64,000 nt of DNA from Tanypteryx hageni (Eukaryota; Arthropoda; Insecta; Odonata; Petaluridae), in contig CM054116.1 in NCBI GenBank assembly GCA_028673005.1, forward strand, positions 66,663,211 through 66,727,210, written 5' to 3'. The notes under the pieces were generated by a model. The model did not search any database. It was not told the origin of the DNA and saw only the letters and a list, made by a program, of their open reading frames with translations. This document shows, piece by piece, positions 23,786-35,944 of the stretch (position 1 is its first letter; each line of letters opens with the position of its first letter). A program made the translations under genes and the position numbers.

Positions 23786-25550
23786 GAAAATAGATTATTT
23801 AAGATATGGGGATACCTGAGACAAGTATTTTTAAGTGCTTGAGTTTTTTCAGTCAAAAGACGAGCTCGATAATTCCCTGTTGAATTCACTAAAGTTATTC
23901 AGCCGCTTAAAGATTTATGTCCTAAGATCGACTAGAACACCCATCGTCGCAAGATATGGAAGACGAAAATGATTATTATTGTCGTGCAGGTTAATGCACG
24001 AGGGAAGAGTTGAATATTATTTGCAAAAAAAGATTTTAGAAGTTTAATAAGTCCCGACAGAATCCGCCAAATTTCTTCCGGTAATTGAAGGGGCGACGTG
24101 AAAAAAATAAAGCCCGAAAAAACGCGAGACCGTTCCAAGGTAGGACCGAAAACGAAACGTTTGGGAAAAATAAAGTTTTTGGACGAGTTGCAACGGCGAA
24201 TTTGGCACCGAAGGAAAAAAGAAGGGGGAAAACCGTTAGGGTCAGCCATTGGGCTTTACGGCCTCTCTGTATGTCTATCTCTCCCTCACACATGCACACA
24301 CACGAACACTTAAATAGTCGCAATGATTACCCTCCCAACCCCTCCGCATTTTATTTCGCTCCGACGATCTAAATTATAACCCACCACCGTACGGAAAAGA
24401 CAAAAGCCATCCCACACACGGCAAACTGCTTTCCGTTTTTTTTAAAGTCGGGTTGCCTAGAAAGAGAAGAGACCTTTTAAGGCGTTTTTTCCATTATTAC
24501 AGATGTAGATGCAGACTGCGACGGTACAGCCTTGGGACTACATGGTGAAACGAAATAGGTAGGAGGACGAAGAGAAGTATAAACCGAAGAAATAGGAAGA
24601 GGCATTAAGAGAGAGAGAGAGATATTCGGAGGGACGATGAGAAATATAGGGGAGGGGAAGAAAAGGAAGGGAGCGCTGGAATGAGAGGGAGTGGAAAGAA
24701 GGAAAAACTGAGAAGTGGAGGCAGGAAGCGAAATAGCGAGGCTGACCTATTTAAGGTGAAGAGGCAGAGACTTAAATGGAAGAAGCTACGTCCGTTTCAA
24801 GAATTTCGTGCCCCGAAGAATACGCGCTGCAGTTGAAACGAAAACGAAAAATGGTGTAATAAAGTGCGCGGAGAGGTTTCAAAAAATTAAAAACAAGAAA
24901 AGCACATCTCGTGGCATCTTTCGGGAAATCAGCGAAATTAAAAAGGAACGGAGGTCTAATACACACATAAAACGCGGACTGATATAGAGGAGAAATATTT
25001 TAGGGCGAAACAATTAAAATTGTTTGCGGATTCATTTTCCGAAAAGTTGAATTTGAAAAAATGCCCGCCCAGTCAAGAAAAAACACTTCAGTGCTCCAGA
25101 ATTCAACGGACGGTAAAAGTAAGCTTTCCGTAAGTGATAAATTAAATATAATATCAGTGACAAAAATAGAACCTATTTCTCAAAATGCCACAGAATCACA
25201 TGCCTCGATTTTGACATACGCGCTCGCATGAATCGTCCAACGCTTCTTGCTATGCACAAACAGACCACCTCGAGCATATAAACAGTATATAAATTAAAAT
25301 TTTAAAATATATATTTAAAATTTATATCGACGTGCATTTAAGATTTTCTTTCTTTTTTTGAAAAATGTAACAATGAATCAGGGATACTAAATTGAAGAGA
25401 GCGAATTAAAGCACGAACGCTTAGAAAATGTCAGGGACTAAATGCCCTCCGTGGAATGCACCTAAACCTACTATCAAACGAACATAATAAAAGACGCATA
25501 TTTACAAGTATGAATATGGTCATATAATTTTTGAAACAGGAGAAAAATTC
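23786..25550. other. no gene recognised
   Basis: 24100-24360 and 24540-24720 are locally purine-rich. Two overlapping 71-95-codon frames at 24.1 kb are Lys/Arg-rich without motifs. Confidence 0.5.
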
Positions 25551-25621
25551 TGCTATGACCGGGAATCGAACTCGAGTCTTCCACTAGCCGGACGGACATT
25601 CTACCACTGAACTATCGTAGC
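25551..25621 (-). tRNA. tRNA-Gly-like gene or pseudogene (Pol III unit)
   Basis: The 71-nt - strand sequence folds as a cloverleaf. The acceptor is GCTACGA/TCATAGC with one mismatch (C5-A68). The D-stem is GTTC/GAAT. The anticodon stem TCCGT/GTGGA pairs with two G-T wobbles. The T-stem TCGAG/CCCGG has one mismatch. The D- and T-arms (box A TAGTTCAGTGG, box B AGTTCGATTCC) are those of tRNA-Gly. The anticodon loop is CCGGCTA, so the formal anticodon is GGC with C instead of the invariant T33, which argues against a working tRNA. A T5 terminator (AAAAA on the + strand, 25543-25547) lies 3 nt past the 3' end, so it may still be transcribed. A tRNA-derived SINE head is an alternative. Confidence 0.6.
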
Positions 25622-28600
25622 AGATTAATTTTCCCGTTTATGAATGCGGATGTTTTCTTAGTAGTGGCCGGGCTAGTTACTTCATTCCATCAATTTCTAT
25701 GATCGTATTAGTTAATTATAAATATAAACTGGGGGAAAAGGGTCAAAAACGAAATACAGACGGAAAAAATTACTATAATAAGGGAAATTACTTATTTTCG
25801 TAGGGACGATTCATTAATAAACCGGAGCATTAATTTTTTAAAACTAATCTATGCAACGATATGGATGCTTTGTGAGCTAAATTCGATTCATTTTTAAAGA
25901 TAACTTTATATCTTCAATTGCGACATTACAAAGACACGCATGCATACATACATACACATATCGTCTTCAAGACCGCTTTTCAAGAGAGAAATACCTTCCA
26001 ACTTTTCCCTAGAACCTCGTTGCACCACACACCCATAAAATTTCTTTTTATTGCGTCAATTCAGAAGTGAGAAAAGGGTGCAGGTAGGAGAACAAGCGGC
26101 CCGAACGTGTCGGCGAATTCCCGCAGCTGCTGGGATGTGGAATTGGCTGGAATATCGTGGGAGGGGAATGGAAGAACGGAGGTTAGATTGGAAAAGAGAC
26201 AGGGAAATGGAAAGGAGGGAAAAGGGAAGGTTGAGGAGAGGGCGGAGGGAGGGAGGGTACGATATGGTTCCGGAAGAGGGTTCGTGGACCCCGGAGAGAA
26301 AGGAGGGGGGAAGAGGAAGAATGAGCGGAATAGCCTACGGAAACTACGTGCGGCAGCCCGAATACCGATTGAGTTTAAAATAAAGGAGATTCGGATTGAA
26401 AAGACCGTCCCACAAGGGAAAGAGTACGCGCGAGGAAAAAAATGCATGAAGCGGAGTGGGAAAAGGTAGAAAAATTGTATCATCGACACAGTGGGAATTA
26501 CGCTACGCGATATTTTTTATTATATATTTCGCGAACATCCTGGGATTGACGAGCAGGCCTCATTCTTTCAAAGGAATTACATTTTTAAAACACGTAAATA
26601 TGGCAGAATCTGAAAATTCTGCCGGCAGATGGGAGAAACATTGAAGCGGCTGTCGAAGCATCCTCTGGAAATCTCCCTCGTCGAAATATAAATACCAATT
26701 TCTCGAGGGTGTAGAAAATATTATAAACTCGAGTTTATTTCTCTAAAAGGATTTGAATTTATCAATGTCCTATAGCACGGTAATTAACCAATTAATAAAA
26801 GTAATTCAAACTTTGATGTTCTTAATGAACCCACCAAATACCATGAATGAATTCATTCATTTACGATTTTTGGTGGTATCATGAAGAATTCCTGTACATC
26901 ACAGGCAACTCAAACAATTTCGCACTTTGGTGTGTTGAAATTCTTTGTTTTGGTTACATTGCCTATTAATAAAAAATTAAGCACAAACGGATCATTTTGC
27001 ATACAAATTGACAGCGATCAAACGTAATCCGAGCGCAGAGAAATGTTTGGCGCGCTACAGACGAAAGAGTATTCTCGGAAGACCAAATTTAATGTCTGCC
27101 ATCTCTTCCCAACTCAATCGACCCGTTCCACTTCCCCTATACTCCCCGCTCACACCAAAAGGAAACCTTATGTAAAAAAAAGCGAGGGACGGAATTAATT
27201 AAATGAAGGGGGGAATATCTCCGACGGTCGCGAATAAAAGTACTCGCGACAAACCATCGACATCAAATTTGTCGAAAGCGTACAGGGGGGAAAAAAGTTC
27301 CGTTGTCAATCGTCCCGATTGTCATTTTTTCGCAAACACAGCGGAAGCCTTTCTGGCTCCTAGCACGGGCTGGATTCCTCGAGTTCAAACACGACGTAGA
27401 GAATTAGGGAAGCTATTATAGGCGAAGAATCAGGAGGGCGGCGCCAAGTACAATGGGGAGGAGAGGATGGACCGATTAATAAAAAAGGTTTAAAAAACCC
27501 TAAGGCGAAACGAAATTTGCGGAAGCACCTAACATTTTCTTCGCCCGGATTTTCCTTCATTTTTGCTTCGAAAAGCAATGAATGGGCAGAAAGTGAGAGA
27601 GAAAAGGACGGAAGAGGAACAAGTTTGAGGGGCGGGCAGAAAAGGAGGGAGAGAGGAGACAAGCGAGGGAATCGAGAGGGGATGGCGAGGAAAACCCAGA
27701 AATGCCGGAGGCAACCATTTTCCGCAGCAACGAAAATTGAAATTCAGAGATTGGAGTGTCAAACCGACTTCTGCGACCTCTCTCTCTCCTCACTAAAACT
27801 ATCTATTAAAAACCCTATCTTGCTCCGATCGATTCTTAAGCTGGCAGCCTTATCCTTCGGTATATTTCCCGAGTATTACGTGAAATATCATTACTTAAAA
27901 CATCATTCCATCAAGAACGATACGCAGTTTTCGATATCCACCCATTTCTGCAAGTTCAAATCTTTTCATGATGTGCTTTTAAGATATTATATAGGGGAAA
28001 CGATCGTCGGATAAAAAAATCTGCATTCCAGTGCACGTTGAAACGTTTTGAATTAAAAAAAACGAGCGAGCGGGTATTTGCAGCGAATTCCGAACATTTC
28101 AAATTCTAGCAAGGTTGATTAAAACTCGAAATCGTTTTATCTACTAACCCGGCCCGGTTAAAAATTCATGTGGCATCATTTGAAACGAATTAAAATTTGA
28201 AGAAAACGCTAGAAAACCTTTTACAATAACCGAGTTACGATCTCGGAATGCAGGATAAACCGAAGGCTTTTACAGATGTGCTCCACATCGCTATTCAAAG
28301 CATGATATCATGGCACGGCATCAACTCGGATAGTCAAATTCTAGGAAACGATCAACTCACAAGCGAAGATTCATCGATTGGGATTCGTGAATAAGGGATT
28401 CTTCTGCGATGCAAAAAAACTATGGAAGATAAAAGTTATGCAATATTCGATGCAAATCGAATTTTCCTTTTCTCTACCATTTTCACGGAACATACAATGC
28501 AGAAAGATGAGTGATACTTAGCCCAAAAACACTTAAAATAAAAATTCGCTCAGTCGATATTCTCCTAGCTAGTCACATCACAAAAAATTCGCCGTTACAA

Positions 28601-29288
28601 AGTTATCCGGCCTAATTGCAACTTGCATTGAATCGCACATACCTAATTGTGAATCGATGCGCGCATGGATATCATTACGCAAAAATTAAACAAAAGAATC
28701 CTCAATAAGTTACTGATACTGAGAGGAGCTGACATAAAGGGCATCTTTACAAATAATCAATGTTTTTCATTTCTCTGGACATATTTTGCTGTTTTTCCTT
28801 GTCCTAGCTTAAAAACACCATGTCCTCACCGCAATCCCCTCCTCTATTCCGACACCGAGAAAAATGGGTAGGTAAAAATATATAAGGAGAAATGTATTCC
28901 AATGGGCGAGAGTGCGCTGGCGGCTTTTTAGGAACATTTTTCTTTTTAGATTTATATGCCTCTTTCGCTCCTTCCTACCTCCTTTTTTCCACCTCTCTCT
29001 CGTCTTTCCTTCCCGCCACACTTCTCTTTTACCCTTATTTAAATATCCATCCGAAAACGTTATGCTTTCCTCCAAATCCACGCACTTTTCACGCTATTCC
29101 TATTTTCCCAAAACCCCCCTCCTTCTTATCAACGCGTATTCTCACCGTCAATTTAAAAAAAAACCACGATAACCTCCACCTCAGACACAGCGACAGGAGG
29201 ATAATGAGGATATGGCTAATATCGCAGTTTGTCCGGAGACAGACAGACAAACGACTTTATTAAGGGTGAAAATGAGACTATATAGTCC
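25622..29288. other. no gene; three purine- or pyrimidine-rich patches
   Basis: 25935-25960 has (CATA)n. 26060-26470 and 27590-27690 are purine-rich on the + strand, with open frames in several registers (up to 165 codons at 27517-28014) that carry no known motif. 28960-29150 is pyrimidine-rich. Confidence 0.5.
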
Positions 29289-29296
29289 CTATAGAG
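29289..29296. repeat. target-site duplication, left copy (CTATAGAG)
   Basis: Perfect 8-bp direct repeat with 29636-29643, flanking the hAT element. Confidence 0.85.
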
Positions 29297-29635
29297 CAGG
29301 CATGTTAAACTTGCGGCCCTTTCTGTAACTGTGCGGCCCGATTGGTAATTTTTGTCACACGGAAATCGTGTGGAATTTCATATAAATGTTTTATTTTAGC
29401 GAAAAGAAGAAAATATTTATTCATAGTTACCGAATTATAATAGAACTCATTTTCTAAATTATTGTTTTTAATTGAAAAACAGGCGTCCAATCTTCTTGGT
29501 AGTCAATCGTTCCAGCTATGGCCCATTATTAAACAACTGTGGTCCTTCTATAACATCCATCGCTGCAATGCGGCCCTTTTACAACATTCATCGCTTTAAT
29601 GCGGCCCGGACGCCTCTTCGAGTTTGAAATGTCTG
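29297..29635. mobile_element. hAT MITE with perfect 8-bp target-site duplication
   Basis: A 339-bp element bounded by CAGGCATGTTAAACTTG at the left and, as reverse complement at the right, CAGACATTTCAAACTCG. It is flanked on both sides by CTATAGAG. TIRs beginning CAG plus an 8-bp duplication are diagnostic of hAT. The inside has several GCGGCCC motifs near both ends, as in Charlie-type hATs, and no transposase frame. The perfect duplication suggests it is one of the younger DNA-transposon insertions here. Confidence 0.85.
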
Positions 29636-29643
29636 CTATAGAG
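29636..29643. repeat. target-site duplication, right copy (CTATAGAG)
   Basis: Perfect partner of 29289-29296. Confidence 0.85.
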
Positions 29644-31383
29644 GAAGAAAGAGTTGTTGAGGACGAACCATATACTTACGATCATCCAGTAATTACAACG
29701 AGAAGGAGGGCGGAAAAATCATTTTTCATGGGAAGAATATATTCTAGCGGAGAGGACTATTTTCAAATATTCTATTCGATTTGTACTGGCGTTTATATAC
29801 GCAGTCGCAGAGAATTTGGTGAATAAATGCCTCGGGAAAAACCTTTTCTGGATTTTTTAAAGAGACGATTCTGAAACACTTGAAGCTTCCTTTTGTAAAA
29901 ATAAGCACGAAGACTTCTTTAGAAAGAACAGATACACGGTTGATTATAAAACAAGCGAGGAAAGAATTGTAGAATAAATTGTTTCAGCGCCTGCTATCTT
30001 TCCAGCGGTGTCAAGAACAGCAAATACGATGTATTACTGATTGCCTACATTTATAGCATCATACACATTTTTTCGATTACTATCTCAGCATGTGGTCCTA
30101 GATCCATCAACATTATATCATATTTAGCTCTCTTATAGACAAATCAATACAGTAAATTTGACTTTCTGTGCTACAGGATTCCATAGATATTGCATGTACA
30201 GACGAACGGACGAAGAGACAAACCGAATACATACGCACTTTTCTCTTAGGAAAACATCATTAAAAACTGTTAACAAAGTCGAATAGCAGACATCTCATCA
30301 AATTTATCGCCAATCGCCTTTCCTAGCATGTATGTATCTAAAGTACGAATGCAGGAGAGAAACGAATAAAAATTCTTAAGAAACTGACAATCCGACGAAT
30401 GAACCAAGTTTGTGGAATAAACAACGACTCGAGACCGCTTTTCACGCGTTTTTCTTCCTTGAACCATGAAAAAAATTCCTCGCGAGCGTGCCGCTTCATT
30501 TGACGCGGTCCTATCACATCAAACAACAATTAAAGATACCGAAATTCCAATTCCCTCTAAGGTTTCCGACACGCTCGAAAGACTTCTTTGACATTTCAGA
30601 TAGCTGTTTCGTATAAATATTGACGAAAAGAATCCGCGCTCGACTTTCACGAGATCCTAGACTAAACGCCCCTTCGACTGAAAAGGTTAAGTGGAACGTC
30701 AACATCACGTAGATCCGTTCAAAGAACGCGATGGACGAGAGAGATAAAAGTATATGTATATAAGTAACAACCGGAGAAGAAAAAAATACAATTTGAGCAA
30801 TACCTGAGGAAAAGGAAATGAAAGATGCGAGCGAAAAACAGGCACGTTCTATTGATGAGAAAAAGATTTCAAGAGGAATGAGGCTCTTTCTATTTCTTTC
30901 CACACTGAAATAACAGGACTAACAACAAAATGCACTAGCCTTTTATTTGAAAGCTATAATTATAAGACGGGTAGAAGAACTGAAATAAACGGAGTCTCAC
31001 CATTCACTCGAATACTAAGAATTATTGAACAACGCGGATTTCCCCAACGCTGATTTGATTATACACCGTTAAATAAATGTGACACTTATACACATAACAT
31101 GTACAAAATTTGATTACACGCGGTTCAGAATTGGGTGCGTACCTCATTTCACATAAGTATTTGGCATGAGAAAGCTAGTAGCCTATACGAACATACGATT
31201 TTTTTCTTAAGGCATTGAATTTTCGCAACGCGATTTTGCCAAACGAGGCATTTTCCAAGAACGTATTCCCCCGCGTGGCGCAAGGGACTACTTTTCGGAT
31301 TTTAAATTTTTTATTTTTATTAAATCACTAGTGTTCTAAATTATAACAATTACTCATACCAAAATCATCAAGAGTACAACACA
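29644..31383. other. no gene recognised
   Basis: AT-rich. The 129-codon frame at 30514-30903 (- strand) is Ser/Phe/Ile-rich without motifs. Confidence 0.5.
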
Positions 31384-31387
31384 TTAA

Positions 31388-31977
31388 CCCTAGAATGGTA
31401 ACACTATTTTTAGGCACTTATTGGTAACGCTGCGTCAGTTTCACTCACTTAAACTTGGAATAAGTAAATACCATTAAAACTGTTTTAAAATGATTTTTAT
31501 TCAAGTCAAAATTTAGTAAATGCTAGAAATGTGTAAATTAACAATTAGGGCACAATTTTTTGGTGCTCGTCACAGATAGGATTCTTGCATAGTACGCAGA
31601 GAGTGCAGTTTTTCCTTCTCTTAGCATAATGGTACAAATGATAGTACTTTCTTAATATTTGTCGCTCTGTCGCTTGATTTGTTTCAGAAACCTTTAATTC
31701 CTGTCCTAAGGCTTTGCAAATCATAACTTTCAGATTATTACTTAAGTTTGTCAAACTGGGTCTGCTTTTTTCCATTGGCACGTCAGCCCCTTGTGCAACC
31801 CTTGCATAAATTGTAGCCGGTAACAGTGACTGGAGAAAAATAACGTGTTGCTCCTTTGACAGCACATAGACAACTAACTAGAGGAAGCACTGCTAAGAGA
31901 GGGGGAACAGGTTTGAACACGAACAGACATCTTTCGAAAATGTGCGAGTCAGAGTGACCCCCGTTACCATTCTAGGT
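31388..31977. mobile_element. internally deleted piggyBac element
   Basis: Flanked on both sides by TTAA (31384-31387 and 31978-31981), the obligatory piggyBac target. The left end CCCTAGAATGGTAAC and the right end, ACCTAGAATGGTAAC as reverse complement, agree at 14 of 15 bases; only the terminal base of the right end is altered. The 590-bp body holds the last part of a transposase on the - strand (31545-31865), near the middle-left of the element. The catalytic domain is missing, so it could move only with help from a full-length relative. Confidence 0.88.
31545..31865 (-). pseudogene. piggyBac transposase C-terminal remnant
   Basis: A 106-residue frame, open back to a TAG near 31876; the formal first codon is GTG, so there is no real start. 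It ends with a Cys-rich motif, RRKNCTLCVLCKNPICDEH (C-x2-C-x2-C-x4-C-x2-H), matching the short zinc-binding C-terminal tail of piggyBac-family transposases, which helps bind the transposon ends. The upstream part contains no visible DDD catalytic Asp residues and is about one fifth of a normal transposase (roughly 550-600 residues). The frame is intact to its stop, suggesting either recent deletion or little decay. Confidence 0.75.
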
Positions 31978-31981
31978 TTAA

Positions 31982-33007
31982 ACCATATGGTTATTTAAAT
32001 ACCGATTAAAACATCACTTTTTCATGACGTATGCGAACGGCAAATTCACGTAAGAGAAAACATCGGATAATTTGGACATATTAAAGAGCACAAGGCAGAA
32101 GAAAAGGACGCAACTAACATGTTAGAAACGAAGCGAATGTATCGTGGGGTATTCCCTATCAGTCCATCTGACTAAAACAGATCCTCGGAGAAAGTAAGGT
32201 GTTTCCTTCCATGTGAAAATTAATATATGCTGCTACATTTCAAAAATATGAAAAGCACAACTTGAACACATCACTGACTCAACTCCACTTAATATTTTTC
32301 AGAGAAATTTTCCAGCAACGCAATTATGCGATGTCTTGAAGATCTATAATCAGAGAACAACGGAAAGCATGTTTCTCAGGAACAATCTTATTTGACAAGA
32401 CTTTTCGATTACAAATTTTTAAAGTGAAAGAGAAAAAATAAAACATCCATACAGTTTTAAGCTTTTGACATAAAAGCCCTTTAAAATACTGTGAAATCTG
32501 ACAGATTTCGCCAAATATAATAGAACTACACATTCGGTATTTCATTTCTTATCCCCAGAATCCGATATATAGTTAGCAGACTGTAATATCCTATGTTGGA
32601 ATTATTGACTGCTAAAAAACTATTTAAGGATACAGTAGCAATAGTTACACGTTTGTGTGTTTGCAAATCAATTCTAGATTTACAGAAGAGAAGTGAGGGA
32701 AAACAGAAACTATAAACAAGCTCCTATAACCTCTTTCAAATTAATGATTTGAGAGCAAACGGTAAATCACCAATTAGCAAACATACAAGTGCCAGTTATA
32801 AATAGAAGCAATTCATTATCATAAAGGTAAAATTAATTCCGATCTTTTCGATTTGGATTAAGTACACTTGGTGGATGGCATATGAGATTCACATTTATCC
32901 AAAGAGAGAAGATTCGTGACAATGGGTCTTTCTTTCAGAAAGCTTACGGTTAACTAGCTAAAAAGTAAAAATAATGAACTGCAAAAGCAGATTCGAAAAG
33001 CGTTTTT
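31982..33007. other. no gene recognised
   Basis: AT-rich spacer without recognised elements. Confidence 0.5.
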
Positions 33008-33035
33008 ATGCGTTCATTGCACGAAGTGAACGCAT
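33008..33035. repeat. hairpin at the head of a tandem-repeat element
   Basis: ATGCGTTCA (33008-33016) and TGAACGCAT (33027-33035) form a perfect 9-bp stem with a 10-nt loop, about 50 bp before the 150-bp tandem repeat. Confidence 0.6.
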
Positions 33036-33082
33036 ATACTAAATAGGGGAGGTCGTTTCTGTCCGTCCGTCCGCATGTTAAA

Positions 33083-33450
33083 ACTCGGGAACCGCTGGAC
33101 GTATTTGGATGAAATTTGCCATTGGGGAGTCTTAGTAAAATTGGCCGACCAATTCCAATTTTTGTTAAAATCGGACAACAATTACGATCACTTTACATGA
33201 AAACCTACATGTACTTTACAATGTTTCTTTGTTTCATTTCGGGAACCGCGGGACATATTTTGACGAAAGTTGGTATTGGGGAGTTTTAGTAAAATTGATG
33301 GACCGAATCCAATTTCTCTTAAAATCGGACAACAATTACGACCACTTTACATGAAGATCTACATGTAGTTTACAACACACGTTTCAACCCGGGAACCGCG
33401 GGACGTATTTTGATGAAATTTGGTATTGGGCTGTTTTACTAAAATTTGTT
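33083..33450. repeat. 150-154-bp tandem repeat, about 2.4 copies
   Basis: Units start at about 33085, 33239 and 33389. Each begins CGGGAACCG(C)(T/G)GGAC(G/A)TATTT and contains GAAATTTGGTATTGGGGAGT, AAAATCGGACAACAATTACGA and CATGTA(G/C)TTTACAA. The third copy is cut after about 60 bp. It is preceded by GTCCGTCCGTCCG and looks like the internal repeat of a mobile element whose class I cannot name. Confidence 0.8.
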
Positions 33451-35944
33451 TATCCCAAAGAACGCATTTGGAAACTGTACTCCGGCATGGAGTACACCTT
33501 TCCATACTTGTCTAGAATGCTCACGTAAATTTTCGGGACCTTCGAACTCCTCCCACCTTGTTATTTAAAACAAACCTCGTCGCAGTTAAGCAGTTGTAAT
33601 ATGATTTTTATCCCTTTTCGAAAGTAAATTGTATTTACGCTTTGCATTTATTGTTGCAGCAACGTAAAAAAATGAAACTTTATCATATTAACGGACTCGC
33701 ATAAATAATTCACTAGGGGATTTTTAAATCCTGCTAAAAGACAAACAGACAGGCGGACGGACCCGAAAATCGATAGGGTTCAGATCTGTCACCATCCGAA
33801 ACTATCCTGAATATATTAGTTTCCCAGGTATTCTCGTTGCCTCAAAGTTTTGCGCAAGGACGGACGGATAAAATTTTGTCTACCAACAGATGATGTGAAA
33901 ACAAGCGATTAAAAAAGCGCTAGAGATTAAGACAACAAACGGAGCTGAAAATCTGCTATATAATTATATCGCTGATGATACGCAGCATCATCACACCTAT
34001 TTATACACTAAAGCAACAATAACTATAGTCCAAAACATTTAATAAAAAAATTTCATGGTAAAGAGATACTAAGAACTACGACGCTATAACGATTAAACTT
34101 ATTATGATTTAAGCCGGAGTAGTTGGGGAGGGCACAGCACTTCAACTGCTCACCCCGTGCGGTTATTGGCAATAAAAACTACAGGTTCAAAATCCAAAAG
34201 ATAAAATAAATCAAACAACGGCGAAAGAGGATATTTTTACTGCGCAAGGCTTAATTTTATGGAAGAAATACGTAAAACGGAAATAAAAATTTCCGTAAAG
34301 ATACACAAGCCATGACGATTCGTAAGTGGGGTTTTTATGGACGCATTTCGATAGGCTTGTTACAAAAATCTTGAGTGAGTTTTTTTTTCCGCGGAGCGAC
34401 GCATTCTTCGCGCTGATTTCGACGTATGAATGCGCGTGCGAGTCGATAACATAAAATGAGAAATATAAAAAGGGAAATCTGACGGAATATTTTATTTTAC
34501 TGGCGTGTGCGCAAAGAGAGTGATAAAGTTAACTACGGGAATGCATTCTCTCTCAACGAAGTTGTTACTCTGACAGAAAAGCAATAAAAATAGCGGTTGG
34601 AAGAAGTTTATACGCATAGGAAACGTAAGAGTGGAAAATTTAGCCGAAATTTCACTCCGTTTGCTACACGGGACTAAAAATCTCTGACAAAGAGAATTTA
34701 TTCCCCGAAGTATATTTCGTTTTTATCGCGGGGAACTGCATTGACGGGTATATAAATGTTCAATTCCCGTAGCGCATGTCAAAAATATTTTGACGTGAAA
34801 TGTTGCACGTTTTAGTTTTAAATTAGTCGGATGCGCAAAAATAAAGCCAAAACGAAGAACGTTTACGGCGATTTGGCTTCTCATTTTCATTAGAAAATGG
34901 AAGTAGACGTTTAATCCTCATTTCAAGTGAAATATCCACCCATTAAAGAATCTAGAAAATGTGAGCATTTAGGCAAAGCGGTTGGAAACAAGTAATATAA
35001 TAAGAAATATCTCTGCAATAAAAAATTATCGCATGATAAAAATTAATACACTATAAAATTATTAGAAAAATTTAATTTCTGCATGTCTAAAGTACCATAC
35101 TATAGGTGACGCGAAAGTATATTCGACGGTGACACGTAAGGATGAGTAAAATATTTTTTCGACGGGTCAATATAAAAGGTAATTAAAAAGAAACGGCATT
35201 TATACATTTATTTTTATGAGAACCTCGGTGGCAAACGAACTTCTATATTGCAATTGCCGTAATTAGGCAAATTCTTCCGATTATCATTAAAAACATTGCA
35301 TTCCTAAGACACACTGTTGGGCGGCGGACTCTTTTAAACCAACACGATAATTTTCCTCTAGGGGAAAAGGAGAAAGCACTTTCCCTCTCGTTCTCTCACC
35401 ATCCCTTCCCAGCTTTTACTCGACCTTACTAAGGCGAAAGACCACCCTCTCCCAATGACCAGAAACTGTTATATTAGTCAGAAAAAAGTCGGAACCGTCG
35501 GAAAAAAGCGGCGTTAAGGCATAGTAAAGAATTCTCCAGTACGAAAAAGCTTAAAAATAAAAATGAGAGTGGCAGAAGACCCAATAACGAAATCCTCCTC
35601 GCGAAAAAAGAGCAGAAAAGAGGATAAAAAAAGACCACGGGGGGAAAATTCCGACAAAATTACGAAGTCCTCATTATTTTTTTAACGACCTGATACACAG
35701 GGGCGGAATCGAGAGATCGATCATACCGCTGAACCTTAAAGACGCACTTATAAAAACCCTTTGAGTACTTCTCGGAGGACGGAAGGAGGATCTGGGAGAG
35801 GTCGGAACGGAGGGAATGAGAGGGTATGTGATGCTCAGGCCATGGAGTAGATCCATCAATTTGAGAGATGGAGGAACTCGGGTGACCTCGAAGCGAAGGC
35901 AAGACATCCGCTAAGCTATTTCTCGAGAATTTCCTCGGAAAGGA
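33451..35944. other. no gene recognised
   Basis: AT-rich. GGACGGAC-type motifs recur at about 33752 and 33857. The 284-codon - strand frame that starts inside the array at 36 kb extends into this stretch only because of the array. Confidence 0.5.

Noticed and set aside
25551..25621. Functional tRNA-Ala(GGC)
   Set aside because: C33 replaces the invariant T33, and there are acceptor and T-stem mismatches on a Gly-type backbone.
27517..28014. 165-codon + strand frame as a host gene
   Set aside because: The first half is Arg/Glu low complexity in a purine patch and the second half has no recognisable motif.
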